Shown here in pieces: positions 34,617-43,071 of a DNA stretch of 64,000 bases; positions within the stretch are counted from its first letter, which is position 1; every line of letters begins with the position of its first letter. The notes under the pieces are model-generated. The model was not told the DNA's origin and did no database searches. It saw only the letters and a list, made by a program, of their open reading frames with translations. This DNA is from Flavobacterium fryxellicola (GTDB lineage Bacteria > Bacteroidota > Bacteroidia > Flavobacteriales > Flavobacteriaceae): assembly GCF_900143245.1 (NCBI RefSeq), contig NZ_FRDK01000002.1, positions 124,001 to 188,000 of the forward strand. The letters are read 5' to 3'. Made by a program: the position numbers and the translations under genes.

Positions 34617-35573
34617 ATGATTAGTAGTGATATTGAACTCGCTGTCGAACTTTTAAAAAAGGAAGACATCATTGGTTTTCCCACAGAAACGGTTTACGGT
34701 TTAGCAGGAAATATCTATAGTGAGAAAGCAATTGATACCATTTACCGCATAAAGCAAAGACCGTCATTTAACCCTTTAATTGTACACATTAAACAAATAG
34801 AGGATTTAAATAAAGTAGCCATAGAAATACCTGAATCTGCGAGAATTTTGGCAAAAATATTTTGGCCTGGACCACTAACCCTTTTACTAAAAAAGCATGA
34901 ATCGGTCCCAAATCGCATAACTGCTGGAAAACCAACAGTTGCCGTTAGAATCCCAAATCATCCTGTTGCATTATCCCTTTTGCACAAGCTAGATTTTCCG
35001 GTAGCAGCGCCTAGTGCAAACCCATTTAGTTCTATTAGTCCAACTTCAGCGGAGCATGTTGAGAACTATTTTGGAGACGAACTCCCGATGGTTTTAGATG
35101 GCGGTGTATGCAAAGCAGGAATAGAATCAACAATTGTTGGCTTTCATAAGGATGAAATAATTATTTATCGCTTGGGAGCCATATCAAAAGAAGAAATTGA
35201 AAAAATTGTAGGACCTGTATCTCTTTTAAACAAAAACGAAAATGCGCCTGAAGCGCCTGGCATGTTGTCAAGACATTATGCGCCTAAATCAACTTTATTT
35301 CTAACAACCAACGTTTTAGATCAGATTAAGCTGTTTCCAAATAAAAAAATTGGATTATTACTATTTAAACAACCCGAAAAAGAGCAAGACGTTGCATGCC
35401 AAATTATTCTTTCTCCTTCTGGCAATTTTCAAGAAGCAACTTCAAAATTATATGCTTCACTGCATGAATTAGATAGCATGCAAATCGATATTATCCTTGC
35501 AGAACGTTTCCCAGATAATGGCCTAGGAAGAACAATTAATGATCGTTTGGAAAGAGCTGCCAAAAACATATAA
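34617..35573 (+). CDS. Sua5/YciO/YrdC-type threonylcarbamoyl-AMP synthase
   Basis: The 318-residue product has an N-terminal YrdC domain with GFPTETVYGLAGN, IKQRPSFNPLIVHI, WPGPLTLLLKK, VAVRIPNHP and APSANPFSSISPTSAEHV. The Sua5 linker APGMLSRHYAPKST (about 220-233) and a C-terminal Sua5 domain follow. Enzymes of this type make threonylcarbamoyl-AMP from threonine, bicarbonate and ATP for the t6A37 tRNA modification. Bicarbonate is a substrate, which fits the neighbouring SbtA transporter. Whether this is the sole housekeeping copy or a second specialised one cannot be told from the window. Gaps to its neighbours are 6 and 3 bases. Confidence 0.85.
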   Translation: MISSDIELAVELLKKEDIIGFPTETVYGLAGNIYSEKAIDTIYRIKQRPSFNPLIVHIKQIEDLNKVAIEIPESARILAKIFWPGPLTLLLKKHESVPNRITAGKPTVAVRIPNHPVALSLLHKLDFPVAAPSANPFSSISPTSAEHVENYFGDELPMVLDGGVCKAGIESTIVGFHKDEIIIYRLGAISKEEIEKIVGPVSLLNKNENAPEAPGMLSRHYAPKSTLFLTTNVLDQIKLFPNKKIGLLLFKQPEKEQDVACQIILSPSGNFQEATSKLYASLHELDSMQIDIILAERFPDNGLGRTINDRLERAAKNI

Positions 35574-35576
35574 CTA

Positions 35577-36920
35577 ATGAGGATTTTAATTAAAAATGCG
35601 ACTATAGTCAATGAAGGTAAAATGAAAATTACTGATGTTTTGATTGTTGGAGAACGTATCGAAACCATTTCAAATGATATTACAGATAATGAAGCCCATA
35701 TCATAGAGGCAGAGGGGTTATACCTTTTGCCAGGTATCATTGATGACCAAGTACATTTTAGAGAACCCGGGCTTACCCATAAAGCAACGATTTATTCAGA
35801 ATCTAAAGCAGCAGCAGCGGGCGGTATTACCTCATATATGGAAATGCCAAATACGATACCAAATACCTTAACCCAACAATTGCTGGAAGACAAATACACC
35901 ATTGCTTCTCAGACTTCCTTAGTCAATTATTCCTTTTTTATGGGAATCAACAAAGACAATTTAGAAGAAGCCTTGAAAACGGACACTGAAAATGTCTGCG
36001 GTATTACTGATGATGGACTTTATTTTAATAATGACGAAGGCATTCTGGCAAATTACCCCGATTTTTTAGAAAAACTCTTTTCAAGATCAGAAACACTTAT
36101 TGCCCTGCACAGTGAAGATGACGCTATCATCAAAAGAAATACCGAATTGTACCGTAAACAATATGGTGCCGACATTCCTTTTGATTGTCATCCCAAAATA
36201 AGAAACGAGCAAGCTTGTGTGACCGCTACAGAACGAGTATTGAAAATCGCTCGAAAACACAACAACAGGCTGCATTTATTTCATATTTCGACTTTGGCAG
36301 AAGCCAATTTATTAGACAATACAACGCTAATTACTGAAAAGCGAATCACAGCAGAGGCCTGTATTCATCATCTTTGGTTTTCAGACCAAGATTATCAAAA
36401 ATTAGGTTCTAAAATAAAATGGAATCCCGCTATAAAAACAGAACACGATAAAGATGGTCTCTTACAATCCCTTTTAGAAAATAGATTAGACATCATTGCA
36501 ACCGATCATGCACCACATACCATCAAAGAAAAATCAGGCAACTATTTTGAGGCTATGTCTGGAGGACCATTAGTGCAACACGCTTTGCCTGTAATGCTAG
36601 AATTATTCCATCAAGGAAAGATTAGTTTAGAGAAAATCGTAGAAAAAATGTGCCACAATGTTTCCCTGATATATAGAATTAAAGAAAGAGGATACATACG
36701 CGAGGGCTATTATGCTGATTTAGTTCTAGTAGACATTAACAACTCTTGGACCGTAACTCCAAATAATATTCTTTACAAATGCAAGTGGTCGCCTTTTGAA
36801 AATCAAGTGTTTAAAAGTAAAATTTTAAAAACAATAGTCAATGGAACAATCGTATTTAATAATGGAGATTTTAACGAGTCAAAAACGGGAATGAGATTGA
36901 AGTTTTCTAAAATCAGATAG
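35577..36920 (+). CDS. Dihydroorotase-like amidohydrolase with altered metal site
   Basis: The 447-residue product matches Bacteroidota dihydroorotase along its length: LLPGIIDDQVHFREPGLTHK, TSYMEMPNT, LHSEDD (His178), RLHLFHISTLAEANL (His236), CIHHLWFSD, ATDHAPHT (Asp310), SGGPLVQHALPVML and REGYYADLVLVD. The HxH motif reads QVH (Gln58, His60). The place where I expect the metal-bridging carbamylated lysine (CGIK-x-F-type) reads CGITDDGLYFNND, with Thr144 instead of Lys. So the binuclear centre may be lost or different. Genuine dihydroorotase activity is therefore doubtful; a pseudoenzyme or a new amidohydrolase are options. It starts 3 bases after the Sua5 gene. Confidence 0.8.
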   Translation: MRILIKNATIVNEGKMKITDVLIVGERIETISNDITDNEAHIIEAEGLYLLPGIIDDQVHFREPGLTHKATIYSESKAAAAGGITSYMEMPNTIPNTLTQQLLEDKYTIASQTSLVNYSFFMGINKDNLEEALKTDTENVCGITDDGLYFNNDEGILANYPDFLEKLFSRSETLIALHSEDDAIIKRNTELYRKQYGADIPFDCHPKIRNEQACVTATERVLKIARKHNNRLHLFHISTLAEANLLDNTTLITEKRITAEACIHHLWFSDQDYQKLGSKIKWNPAIKTEHDKDGLLQSLLENRLDIIATDHAPHTIKEKSGNYFEAMSGGPLVQHALPVMLELFHQGKISLEKIVEKMCHNVSLIYRIKERGYIREGYYADLVLVDINNSWTVTPNNILYKCKWSPFENQVFKSKILKTIVNGTIVFNNGDFNESKTGMRLKFSKIR

Positions 36921-36994
36921 CATTTTAAATATCTTAAATAGAAGTAAACCAATACAACGTAAAAGTAGCAACGAAATCCCACTAATCAAAAAAC

Positions 36995-37957
36995 ATGAAC
37001 CTTAATTTATTAATTGAAAATCTAACAAATCCGGCATTACTATTTTTTGTACTGGGAATCATAGCAGTATATTTAAAAAGCGATTTAGAAATACCACCCA
37101 ATTCCTCTAAATTTATTTCGCTTTACCTACTTTTCTCCATCGGGTTTAAAGGGGGTCAGGAATTATCACATGAAGTATTCACGAGCGAAATTATTTGGTC
37201 CATGCTGTTTGGAATTTTTATCTCCTCCACGATTCCAATCTATACTTTTTTCATTCTTAAACGAAAATTGAGTGTTTTTGATTCTGGTGCTATTGCTGCG
37301 GCTTATGGATCCGTTAGTGCAGTTACTTTTGTCACAGCAGTTTCTTTTTTGGAGTCCCAGCAATTAGCACTTCATGGCCACATGGTTGCCATAATGGCCT
37401 TAATGGAATCGCCTGCAATTATTATAGGTCTGGTTTTAATATCTTTTTTTAATAAAGACAAAACAACTACTATTGAAAAAAGTACCGTCCTTAAACATTC
37501 CTTAACAAACGGAAGTGTGTTGCTTATCCTTGGCAGTTTAGTGATTGGATTCTTAGCCAGTGAAAAACAAGCCCAAGGAATTGAGCCATTTACTAATGAT
37601 CTATTTAAAGGATTTCTGGCTATATTTTTATTAGATATGGGAATAACGAGTGGTCGAAAACTCAAATCATTCTTTTCATTTGGATGGTTTCCATTTCTTT
37701 TCGCAATTTTGATTCCTTTATTTAATGGATGCCTATTTGCAGTTCTAAGCTCGCTGGTAACAACGGACATAACCAATCGTTTTATTTTTGCAGTACTAGC
37801 CGCAAGTGCCTCTTATATTGCGGTTCCCGCCGCAATGAAAATCACCGTTCCAAAAGCAAACCCTGGACTGTTTTTACCTATGGCTCTGGCGGTAACTTTT
37901 CCAATAAATATTACGATAGGATTGCCACTGTATTTTCTTATTGTCCAAAATTTTTAA
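36995..37957 (+). CDS. sbtA: SbtA-type sodium-dependent bicarbonate transporter
   Basis: The 320-residue integral membrane protein (SbtA/DUF897 family) begins LLIENLTNPALLFFVLGIIA. It has about ten hydrophobic segments in two repeats. SbtA-like marks are FISLYLLFSIGFKGGQEL, AAAYGSVSAVTFVTAVSFL, ALMESPAIIIGLVL in the first half, and FLLDMGITSGRKL and AAMKITVPKANPGLFLPMAL in the second. Cyanobacterial SbtA imports bicarbonate with sodium at low CO2. It lies 74 bases after the dihydroorotase-like gene on the same strand. No SbtB (PII-like) gene is next to it, unlike in cyanobacteria. Confidence 0.88.
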   Translation: MNLNLLIENLTNPALLFFVLGIIAVYLKSDLEIPPNSSKFISLYLLFSIGFKGGQELSHEVFTSEIIWSMLFGIFISSTIPIYTFFILKRKLSVFDSGAIAAAYGSVSAVTFVTAVSFLESQQLALHGHMVAIMALMESPAIIIGLVLISFFNKDKTTTIEKSTVLKHSLTNGSVLLILGSLVIGFLASEKQAQGIEPFTNDLFKGFLAIFLLDMGITSGRKLKSFFSFGWFPFLFAILIPLFNGCLFAVLSSLVTTDITNRFIFAVLAASASYIAVPAAMKITVPKANPGLFLPMALAVTFPINITIGLPLYFLIVQNF

Positions 37958-38174
37958 CCAATTTATAGCACTATTCCTGTTCAAGTTAACATTGCTTTAC
38001 TAATCATATATATCGGAACGTTTTTACATTTAAAATCAATCTGTTAGGCCGTTACAGACGAAAACGATTTCGCTGCTTTTCAATAATCCATGAAAGTTTT
38101 GCGATATAAATTCTGATTTATTAAATTTATCCTTATTTTTTTTTTAATTTGCAAACAAATCCAATATTTTTATA

Positions 38175-39950
38175 ATGACAAATATCACTCGCCTCTTTGA
38201 TTTCCCTTATTATCAGCAAGAAAAGTACAATTCTATTCCAGATGCTTTAGTAAGCAGGCAGAATGGTGAATGGATAAAAACATCTACGCAAGAATATATT
38301 GCCAAAGCCAATGCGATATCGCGAGCACTATTAAGAATGGGAGTGCAAAAGAATGATAAAATTGCAATCATCTCCACTAATAATAGAACGGAATGGAACA
38401 TTATGGATATTGGTATTTTACAAACGGGAGCCCAAAACGTCCCTATCTATCCAACAATTTCTGAAGAAGATTATGAGTATATCCTAAATCATTCTGAGGC
38501 TGTTTATTGCTTTGTATCGGATGCGGAAGTGCTTCGAAAAGTAAATTTGATTAAGGATAAAGTGCCTTCTCTTAAAGATGTATACTCATTTAATGAAATT
38601 GAAGGGTGTAAAAACTGGAATGATTTATTGATTCTAGGCGTAGATACGGGAAATCAAGATACCGTTGAAGAACGAAAAAACGATGTAAAAACCGAAGATT
38701 TAGCAACAATTATTTATACTTCCGGAACAACAGGTAGACCTAAAGGGGTCATGCTTTCTCATAAGAATATTGTGTCTAATGTTTTGGATAGTGCAACTAG
38801 AATTCCATTTGAAGCTGGGAGAAGTCGTGCTTTGAGTTTCCTACCTATTTGTCACATTTTTGAAAGAATGATCTTGTACTTATACCAATATTATGGCGTT
38901 TCAGTGTACTTTGGAGAATCAATTGAAAAAATTAGCGATAATTTAAAAGAAGTTAAACCAACAGTTATCACGGCTGTTCCAAGGCTTTTGGAAAAAGTGT
39001 ACGATAAAATTTATGCAAAAGGAACGGAATTAACTGGCATCAAGAAGAAACTCTTCTTTTGGGCGATTGACTTAGGACTAATCTATGAGCCGTATGGTAA
39101 AAATGGATTTTGGTATGAGTTCCAACTTAAAATTGCACGAAAACTAATTTTTAGTAAATGGAAAGAAGGCTTGGGCGGAAACCTTGATTTAATGGTTTCT
39201 GGAAGCGCGGCATTGCAACCTAGATTAGCACGGATTTTTGCTGCAGCCGAAATCCCAGTTATGGAAGGATATGGTTTGACCGAAACTTCTCCGGTGATCT
39301 CCGTTAATGATCTTAGAAATCATGGTTTTAGAGTGGGAACAGTAGGGAAAGTTATTGATAATGTAGAAGTCTTAATAGCCGAAGATGGTGAAATTCTTTG
39401 TAAAGGTCCAAACGTTATGATGGGCTATTTTAAAGACGAAAAATTAACTAATGAAGTCATTACAGACGGTTATTTTCACACAGGAGATATTGGAATATTT
39501 GACCAAGACGGTTTTCTAAAAATCACGGACCGCAAAAAAGAAATGTTCAAAACTTCTGGAGGAAAATATATTGCACCACAGCTAATTGAAAATACAATGA
39601 AGCAATCTCGCTTTATTGAACAAATCATGGTGATTGGGGATGGACAAAAAATGCCCGCTGCATTTATTCAACCTAGTTTTGAATTTATCAAGGAATGGGG
39701 TGTTATTCACGGAATCGATATTGGAAAAAGCAATGAAGAAATAATTGGAAACGAAAAAGTAATCGAGCGCATCCAACTCGAAGTGGATAAGTTGAATGAA
39801 AAGTTTGGGAATTGGGAAAAAATAAAACGATTTGAATTGACTCCAGATTTATGGTCGATAGAAGGCGGACAATTGACTCCAACGCTAAAACTGAAACGAA
39901 AAATTGTAATGGAGAAATACATCGATTTGTTCCACAAAATCTACAACTAG
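38175..39950 (+). CDS. Long-chain fatty acid-CoA ligase
   Basis: The 591-residue AMP-forming ligase activates fatty acids as acyl-CoA for beta-oxidation. Marks: IIYTSGTTGRPKGVMLSHKN (P-loop, about 180-199), ALSFLPICHIFERM, VMEGYGLTETSPVISVN, GEILCKGPNVMMGYF, YFHTGDIGIFDQDGFLKITDRKKEM and LTPTLKLKRK with the C-terminal catalytic lysine region. It is the long-chain (LC-FACS) subtype and is probably peripheral to the inner membrane. It belongs functionally with the fad operon at 45.4-51.9 kb, from which the lipoprotein gene and the defence pair now separate it. Confidence 0.92.
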   Translation: MTNITRLFDFPYYQQEKYNSIPDALVSRQNGEWIKTSTQEYIAKANAISRALLRMGVQKNDKIAIISTNNRTEWNIMDIGILQTGAQNVPIYPTISEEDYEYILNHSEAVYCFVSDAEVLRKVNLIKDKVPSLKDVYSFNEIEGCKNWNDLLILGVDTGNQDTVEERKNDVKTEDLATIIYTSGTTGRPKGVMLSHKNIVSNVLDSATRIPFEAGRSRALSFLPICHIFERMILYLYQYYGVSVYFGESIEKISDNLKEVKPTVITAVPRLLEKVYDKIYAKGTELTGIKKKLFFWAIDLGLIYEPYGKNGFWYEFQLKIARKLIFSKWKEGLGGNLDLMVSGSAALQPRLARIFAAAEIPVMEGYGLTETSPVISVNDLRNHGFRVGTVGKVIDNVEVLIAEDGEILCKGPNVMMGYFKDEKLTNEVITDGYFHTGDIGIFDQDGFLKITDRKKEMFKTSGGKYIAPQLIENTMKQSRFIEQIMVIGDGQKMPAAFIQPSFEFIKEWGVIHGIDIGKSNEEIIGNEKVIERIQLEVDKLNEKFGNWEKIKRFELTPDLWSIEGGQLTPTLKLKRKIVMEKYIDLFHKIYN

Positions 39951-39970
39951 ACCATATAAAATCGTCTGTT

Positions 39971-41026
39971 ATGAAACTAAAAGTCCTGATTTTCGCCGTA
40001 ATAAGTATGCTGTTCCTTTCTAATTGTCAGCAAAAGCCAAAGGACGATTCTATAAAAGCAAATTATTTAGATTTCTCCAAACGGGACGACCAACTCACAG
40101 GCGGAATTAAAATGATCCCGATAAAAACACCGAAAGGGACTTTTGAGGTTTGGACGAAGACTGTGGGCAATAATCCAAAAATAAAAGTACTGCTTTTACA
40201 CGGCGGTCCTGGATTGACTCATGAATTGTACGAAGCTTTTGACGGCTATTTTCCTAATGAAAGCATCGAATATATTTATTACGACCAACTGGGTTCGTAC
40301 TACAGCGACCAACCTAATGACAACAGTTTATGGACAAACGCTCGTTTTGTTGAGGAAGTGGAACAAGTACGCATCGCATTAGGTTTAGATAATTCTAATT
40401 TTTATCTAATGGGACAATCTTGGGGTGGCATTCTGGCTATGGAATACGCGTTGAAATACCAAAAAAACTTGAAAGGCTTGATTATTTCCAACATGATGGC
40501 AAGTGCTCCTGAATATAATGCGTACGCCCAAAATGTTCTAGCTCCACAAATGGATCCTAAAATCCTAAAAGAATTACAGGATATGGAGAAAAATAATGAT
40601 TTTGATAATCCAAAATACAGCGAATTACTCTTTGAATACTATTACACAGAACATGTTTTGAGAATGCCACAAGCGCAATGGCCTGAATCCATAACCCGAT
40701 GTTTCAAGCACATTAATCCTAACGTATATGTGTACATGCAAGGCCATAGTGAATTTGGCATTACTGGGAATGCGACTCTTAAAAATTGGGATATAAAAGA
40801 CAGACTAAAAACGCTGACCGTTCCAACTTTAAGTATTGGTTCCAAATACGATACTATGGATCCAGAGCACATGAAATGGATTGCCAATGAAGTCCAAAAC
40901 GGACGTTTCTTGTTTTGCCCTAACGGAAGTCATCTTTCGCAATACGATGATCCTAAAACCTATTTTCCAGGAGTTATTAAATTCTTGAAAGAGGTGGATA
41001 ATGGGGAATTTAGGAAGGGTAATTAA
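39971..41026 (+). CDS. Proline iminopeptidase-family alpha/beta hydrolase lipoprotein
   Basis: I start at ATG 39971 (MKLKVLIFAV, 351 residues); the longer frame overlaps the ligase gene. There is a lipobox LFLSNC (Cys19). Then a peptidase S33 fold: LLHGGPGLTHEL (oxyanion region, 75-86), YDQLGSYYSDQP, GQSWGGILAMEYA (nucleophile Ser150), an Asp in SKYDTMDPEHM and the catalytic His in PNGSHLSQYD. The family removes N-terminal proline from peptides or hydrolyses small amides and esters. The substrate is unknown; the lipid anchor puts it in the envelope. It converges on the defence helicase gene with only 14 bases between. Confidence 0.88.
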   Translation: MKLKVLIFAVISMLFLSNCQQKPKDDSIKANYLDFSKRDDQLTGGIKMIPIKTPKGTFEVWTKTVGNNPKIKVLLLHGGPGLTHELYEAFDGYFPNESIEYIYYDQLGSYYSDQPNDNSLWTNARFVEEVEQVRIALGLDNSNFYLMGQSWGGILAMEYALKYQKNLKGLIISNMMASAPEYNAYAQNVLAPQMDPKILKELQDMEKNNDFDNPKYSELLFEYYYTEHVLRMPQAQWPESITRCFKHINPNVYVYMQGHSEFGITGNATLKNWDIKDRLKTLTVPTLSIGSKYDTMDPEHMKWIANEVQNGRFLFCPNGSHLSQYDDPKTYFPGVIKFLKEVDNGEFRKGN

Positions 41027-41040
41027 TCTTTAAAGATAAT

Positions 41041-43071
41041 CTAAATTTTTTCAATTTCGAATCCCTCAAAAAAGTGTAATAATTGTTTCTCCTCTTCTTC
41101 ATCAAAAACTAATCGAACACAAATCAAATTTTTAATGGTTCTTGAACAAGCAACATAAAAGAGTTTTTGATTTTTTAATTTTTTATTTAAATCTTCCTCA
41201 TGAGTATCATAAATTGATCTGAAGTTATACTTATTCCAAAAATATTCATCCATAACAACCATTACATTTTCAATTCCAGAGCCTTTAGTTTTATGCATAG
41301 TTATATAATCTGAAACAACATTTTCATCAATATAATTGTAATAACTTAGAACTTCAGAGAATTTTAGTTTTGCAGAAAACAGTTTAATATAAAAAGTTTT
41401 CCTTTTACGATTTTTATCAAATTCTTCAAACTCTTCATCTGACACTAATGGATCTTTAACAATCATTTTAGCAGTTGTATTTCCACCATCATTATAAAAA
41501 ATTTCTAATTGTTCAAACCTTTTGTTTGCTTTTAAGCTTTCAAGGAATGTATCTTTATTAGAAATATATTGTTTGTATGAATCAGATTTTCTTATCAGGT
41601 TGTTGTCAAATGCAAACTTTAAAACTCTATTAGCAGATTGAGTAGTATTTAACAATGTATCAAAAAATCTTTTTATTCTTATTTTATCTTTAACTGATTT
41701 TAATTCGAAACCACATTTCTTTAATTTTGCAAGTACAAAATTATAGTCTTTGTTTTTGTATGCAGAACAAAGTTCATATAAATCTATTAATTGAATCCTC
41801 TCTAATGTTTTTTCAATTTCTTCTTTAACTTCTGTATATCTGCCATTAAATATTTGATAAAGTATACTAAAACGTAACTCGCTTGAAATTGATTTATTGG
41901 TTAGCATCAATTTTTTAACTTCAGGATTATTAGTTGAAACTGTAGTTATCAATCCATTAAGAGTATCAAAATATTTATCTTTGTCTTCACTACTACTGAA
42001 AGCGTTTGGCTTCTTTCCATAAATAGAATAATACAATTTTACCTCTCCATTTCTATCATTAACAGTTTCTAAATCTTTTAAGGCTAATTCTTGTTTTAAA
42101 CCATCATTCCTAATTCTGTTTATAAACTCAATAACTTTATCAGAACATCTAAAGTTATCTTCCTTTTCAATTTTAATTATTTTTTTTTCAGCTATTTCAT
42201 GTTCTACATCTCCAATTCCATCATCATAAATTCCTTGCATAGAATCACCGAAAAAACCAATTGTTGTTTTATTATTCTTAGGTATTGAATTTAAAAAAAT
42301 ATCAACTATTTTTTCATTTGTATCTTGATATTCATCAATTAATATGAAGTCATATTTATCACTAACAATTTTTCCTAATAATTCATGTTTTTTAAAAAGT
42401 AAAGAAGTAATATGTAATAATTCATCATGTCCAAAAGATAATTCTTTAAAATTATTATAACGGGTTTCATTATATCTGACTTTGTTACAATCTAATGAAT
42501 TAATTTCTGCTAAGATTATTTGATTTAATTTATCTACTTCCGTATTCAAATCATTATTGGATTTTATTGGCTCTTTGTCATATTCTCTCTTACCTATAAC
42601 TTTAGAGGTCTTCTCTCCAGTTGTCGTAAATAGCATACCCGAATACTTTCCATATAATTTCTTAAACTTTTCATGCTCATTTTTATTATACTCTTTTTCA
42701 TCATCACCAGTAATCAACGCTTCTCTTCTAATCTTTTCGACTTTAAAAATCTCAAAAATCACTTCATGTATATTTTTTTTGTATTCTTTTATTAAATCGT
42801 TTAAAAACGAGTGTATAGTCATTACAATGAAATTATTATTTTCTCCAATTCTTGTCTTTATTTCTTCAACTGCAACATTTGTAAGTGTTATACAAACCCC
42901 TTTTTTATCGGGATAAGTTTCAGTGATATATTCAAGAATTTGTTTTAAGGATTCAGTTTTTCCACTTCCTGCTCCACCTTGCAAAACAAAATTTTTAAAT
43001 TCTTTTTCAGTATTTTGATTGTCATCAATAATCTGTTTTATCTGTCCTATTGGTCTTATTTTGCTATCCAT
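41041..43071 (-). CDS. gajB: Gabija-type UvrD-like helicase (GajB)
   Basis: The 676-residue SF1 helicase starts at ATG 43071; a start at 43107 is possible. It shows NFVLQGGAGSGKTESLKQI (Walker A), VCITLTNVAVEEIKTRI, FILIDEYQDTNEKIVDIFL (motif II DEYQD), FFGDSMQGIYD (motif III), TMHKTKGSGIENVMVVMDE (motif V) and FYVACSRTIKNL (motif VI). It overlaps the end of the OLD nuclease gene by 16 bases. In Gabija, GajB senses DNA ends or nucleotide state and works with GajA to degrade DNA or deplete nucleotides during phage infection. It is longer than the Bacillus GajB I remember (about 500 residues), with an extended middle. Confidence 0.85.
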   Translation of the reverse strand: MDSKIRPIGQIKQIIDDNQNTEKEFKNFVLQGGAGSGKTESLKQILEYITETYPDKKGVCITLTNVAVEEIKTRIGENNNFIVMTIHSFLNDLIKEYKKNIHEVIFEIFKVEKIRREALITGDDEKEYNKNEHEKFKKLYGKYSGMLFTTTGEKTSKVIGKREYDKEPIKSNNDLNTEVDKLNQIILAEINSLDCNKVRYNETRYNNFKELSFGHDELLHITSLLFKKHELLGKIVSDKYDFILIDEYQDTNEKIVDIFLNSIPKNNKTTIGFFGDSMQGIYDDGIGDVEHEIAEKKIIKIEKEDNFRCSDKVIEFINRIRNDGLKQELALKDLETVNDRNGEVKLYYSIYGKKPNAFSSSEDKDKYFDTLNGLITTVSTNNPEVKKLMLTNKSISSELRFSILYQIFNGRYTEVKEEIEKTLERIQLIDLYELCSAYKNKDYNFVLAKLKKCGFELKSVKDKIRIKRFFDTLLNTTQSANRVLKFAFDNNLIRKSDSYKQYISNKDTFLESLKANKRFEQLEIFYNDGGNTTAKMIVKDPLVSDEEFEEFDKNRKRKTFYIKLFSAKLKFSEVLSYYNYIDENVVSDYITMHKTKGSGIENVMVVMDEYFWNKYNFRSIYDTHEEDLNKKLKNQKLFYVACSRTIKNLICVRLVFDEEEEKQLLHFFEGFEIEKI

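Noticed and set aside
39851..39970. N-terminal extension of the S33 lipoprotein ORF
   Set aside because: It overlaps the acyl-CoA ligase gene, and a proper lipobox signal begins at 39971.
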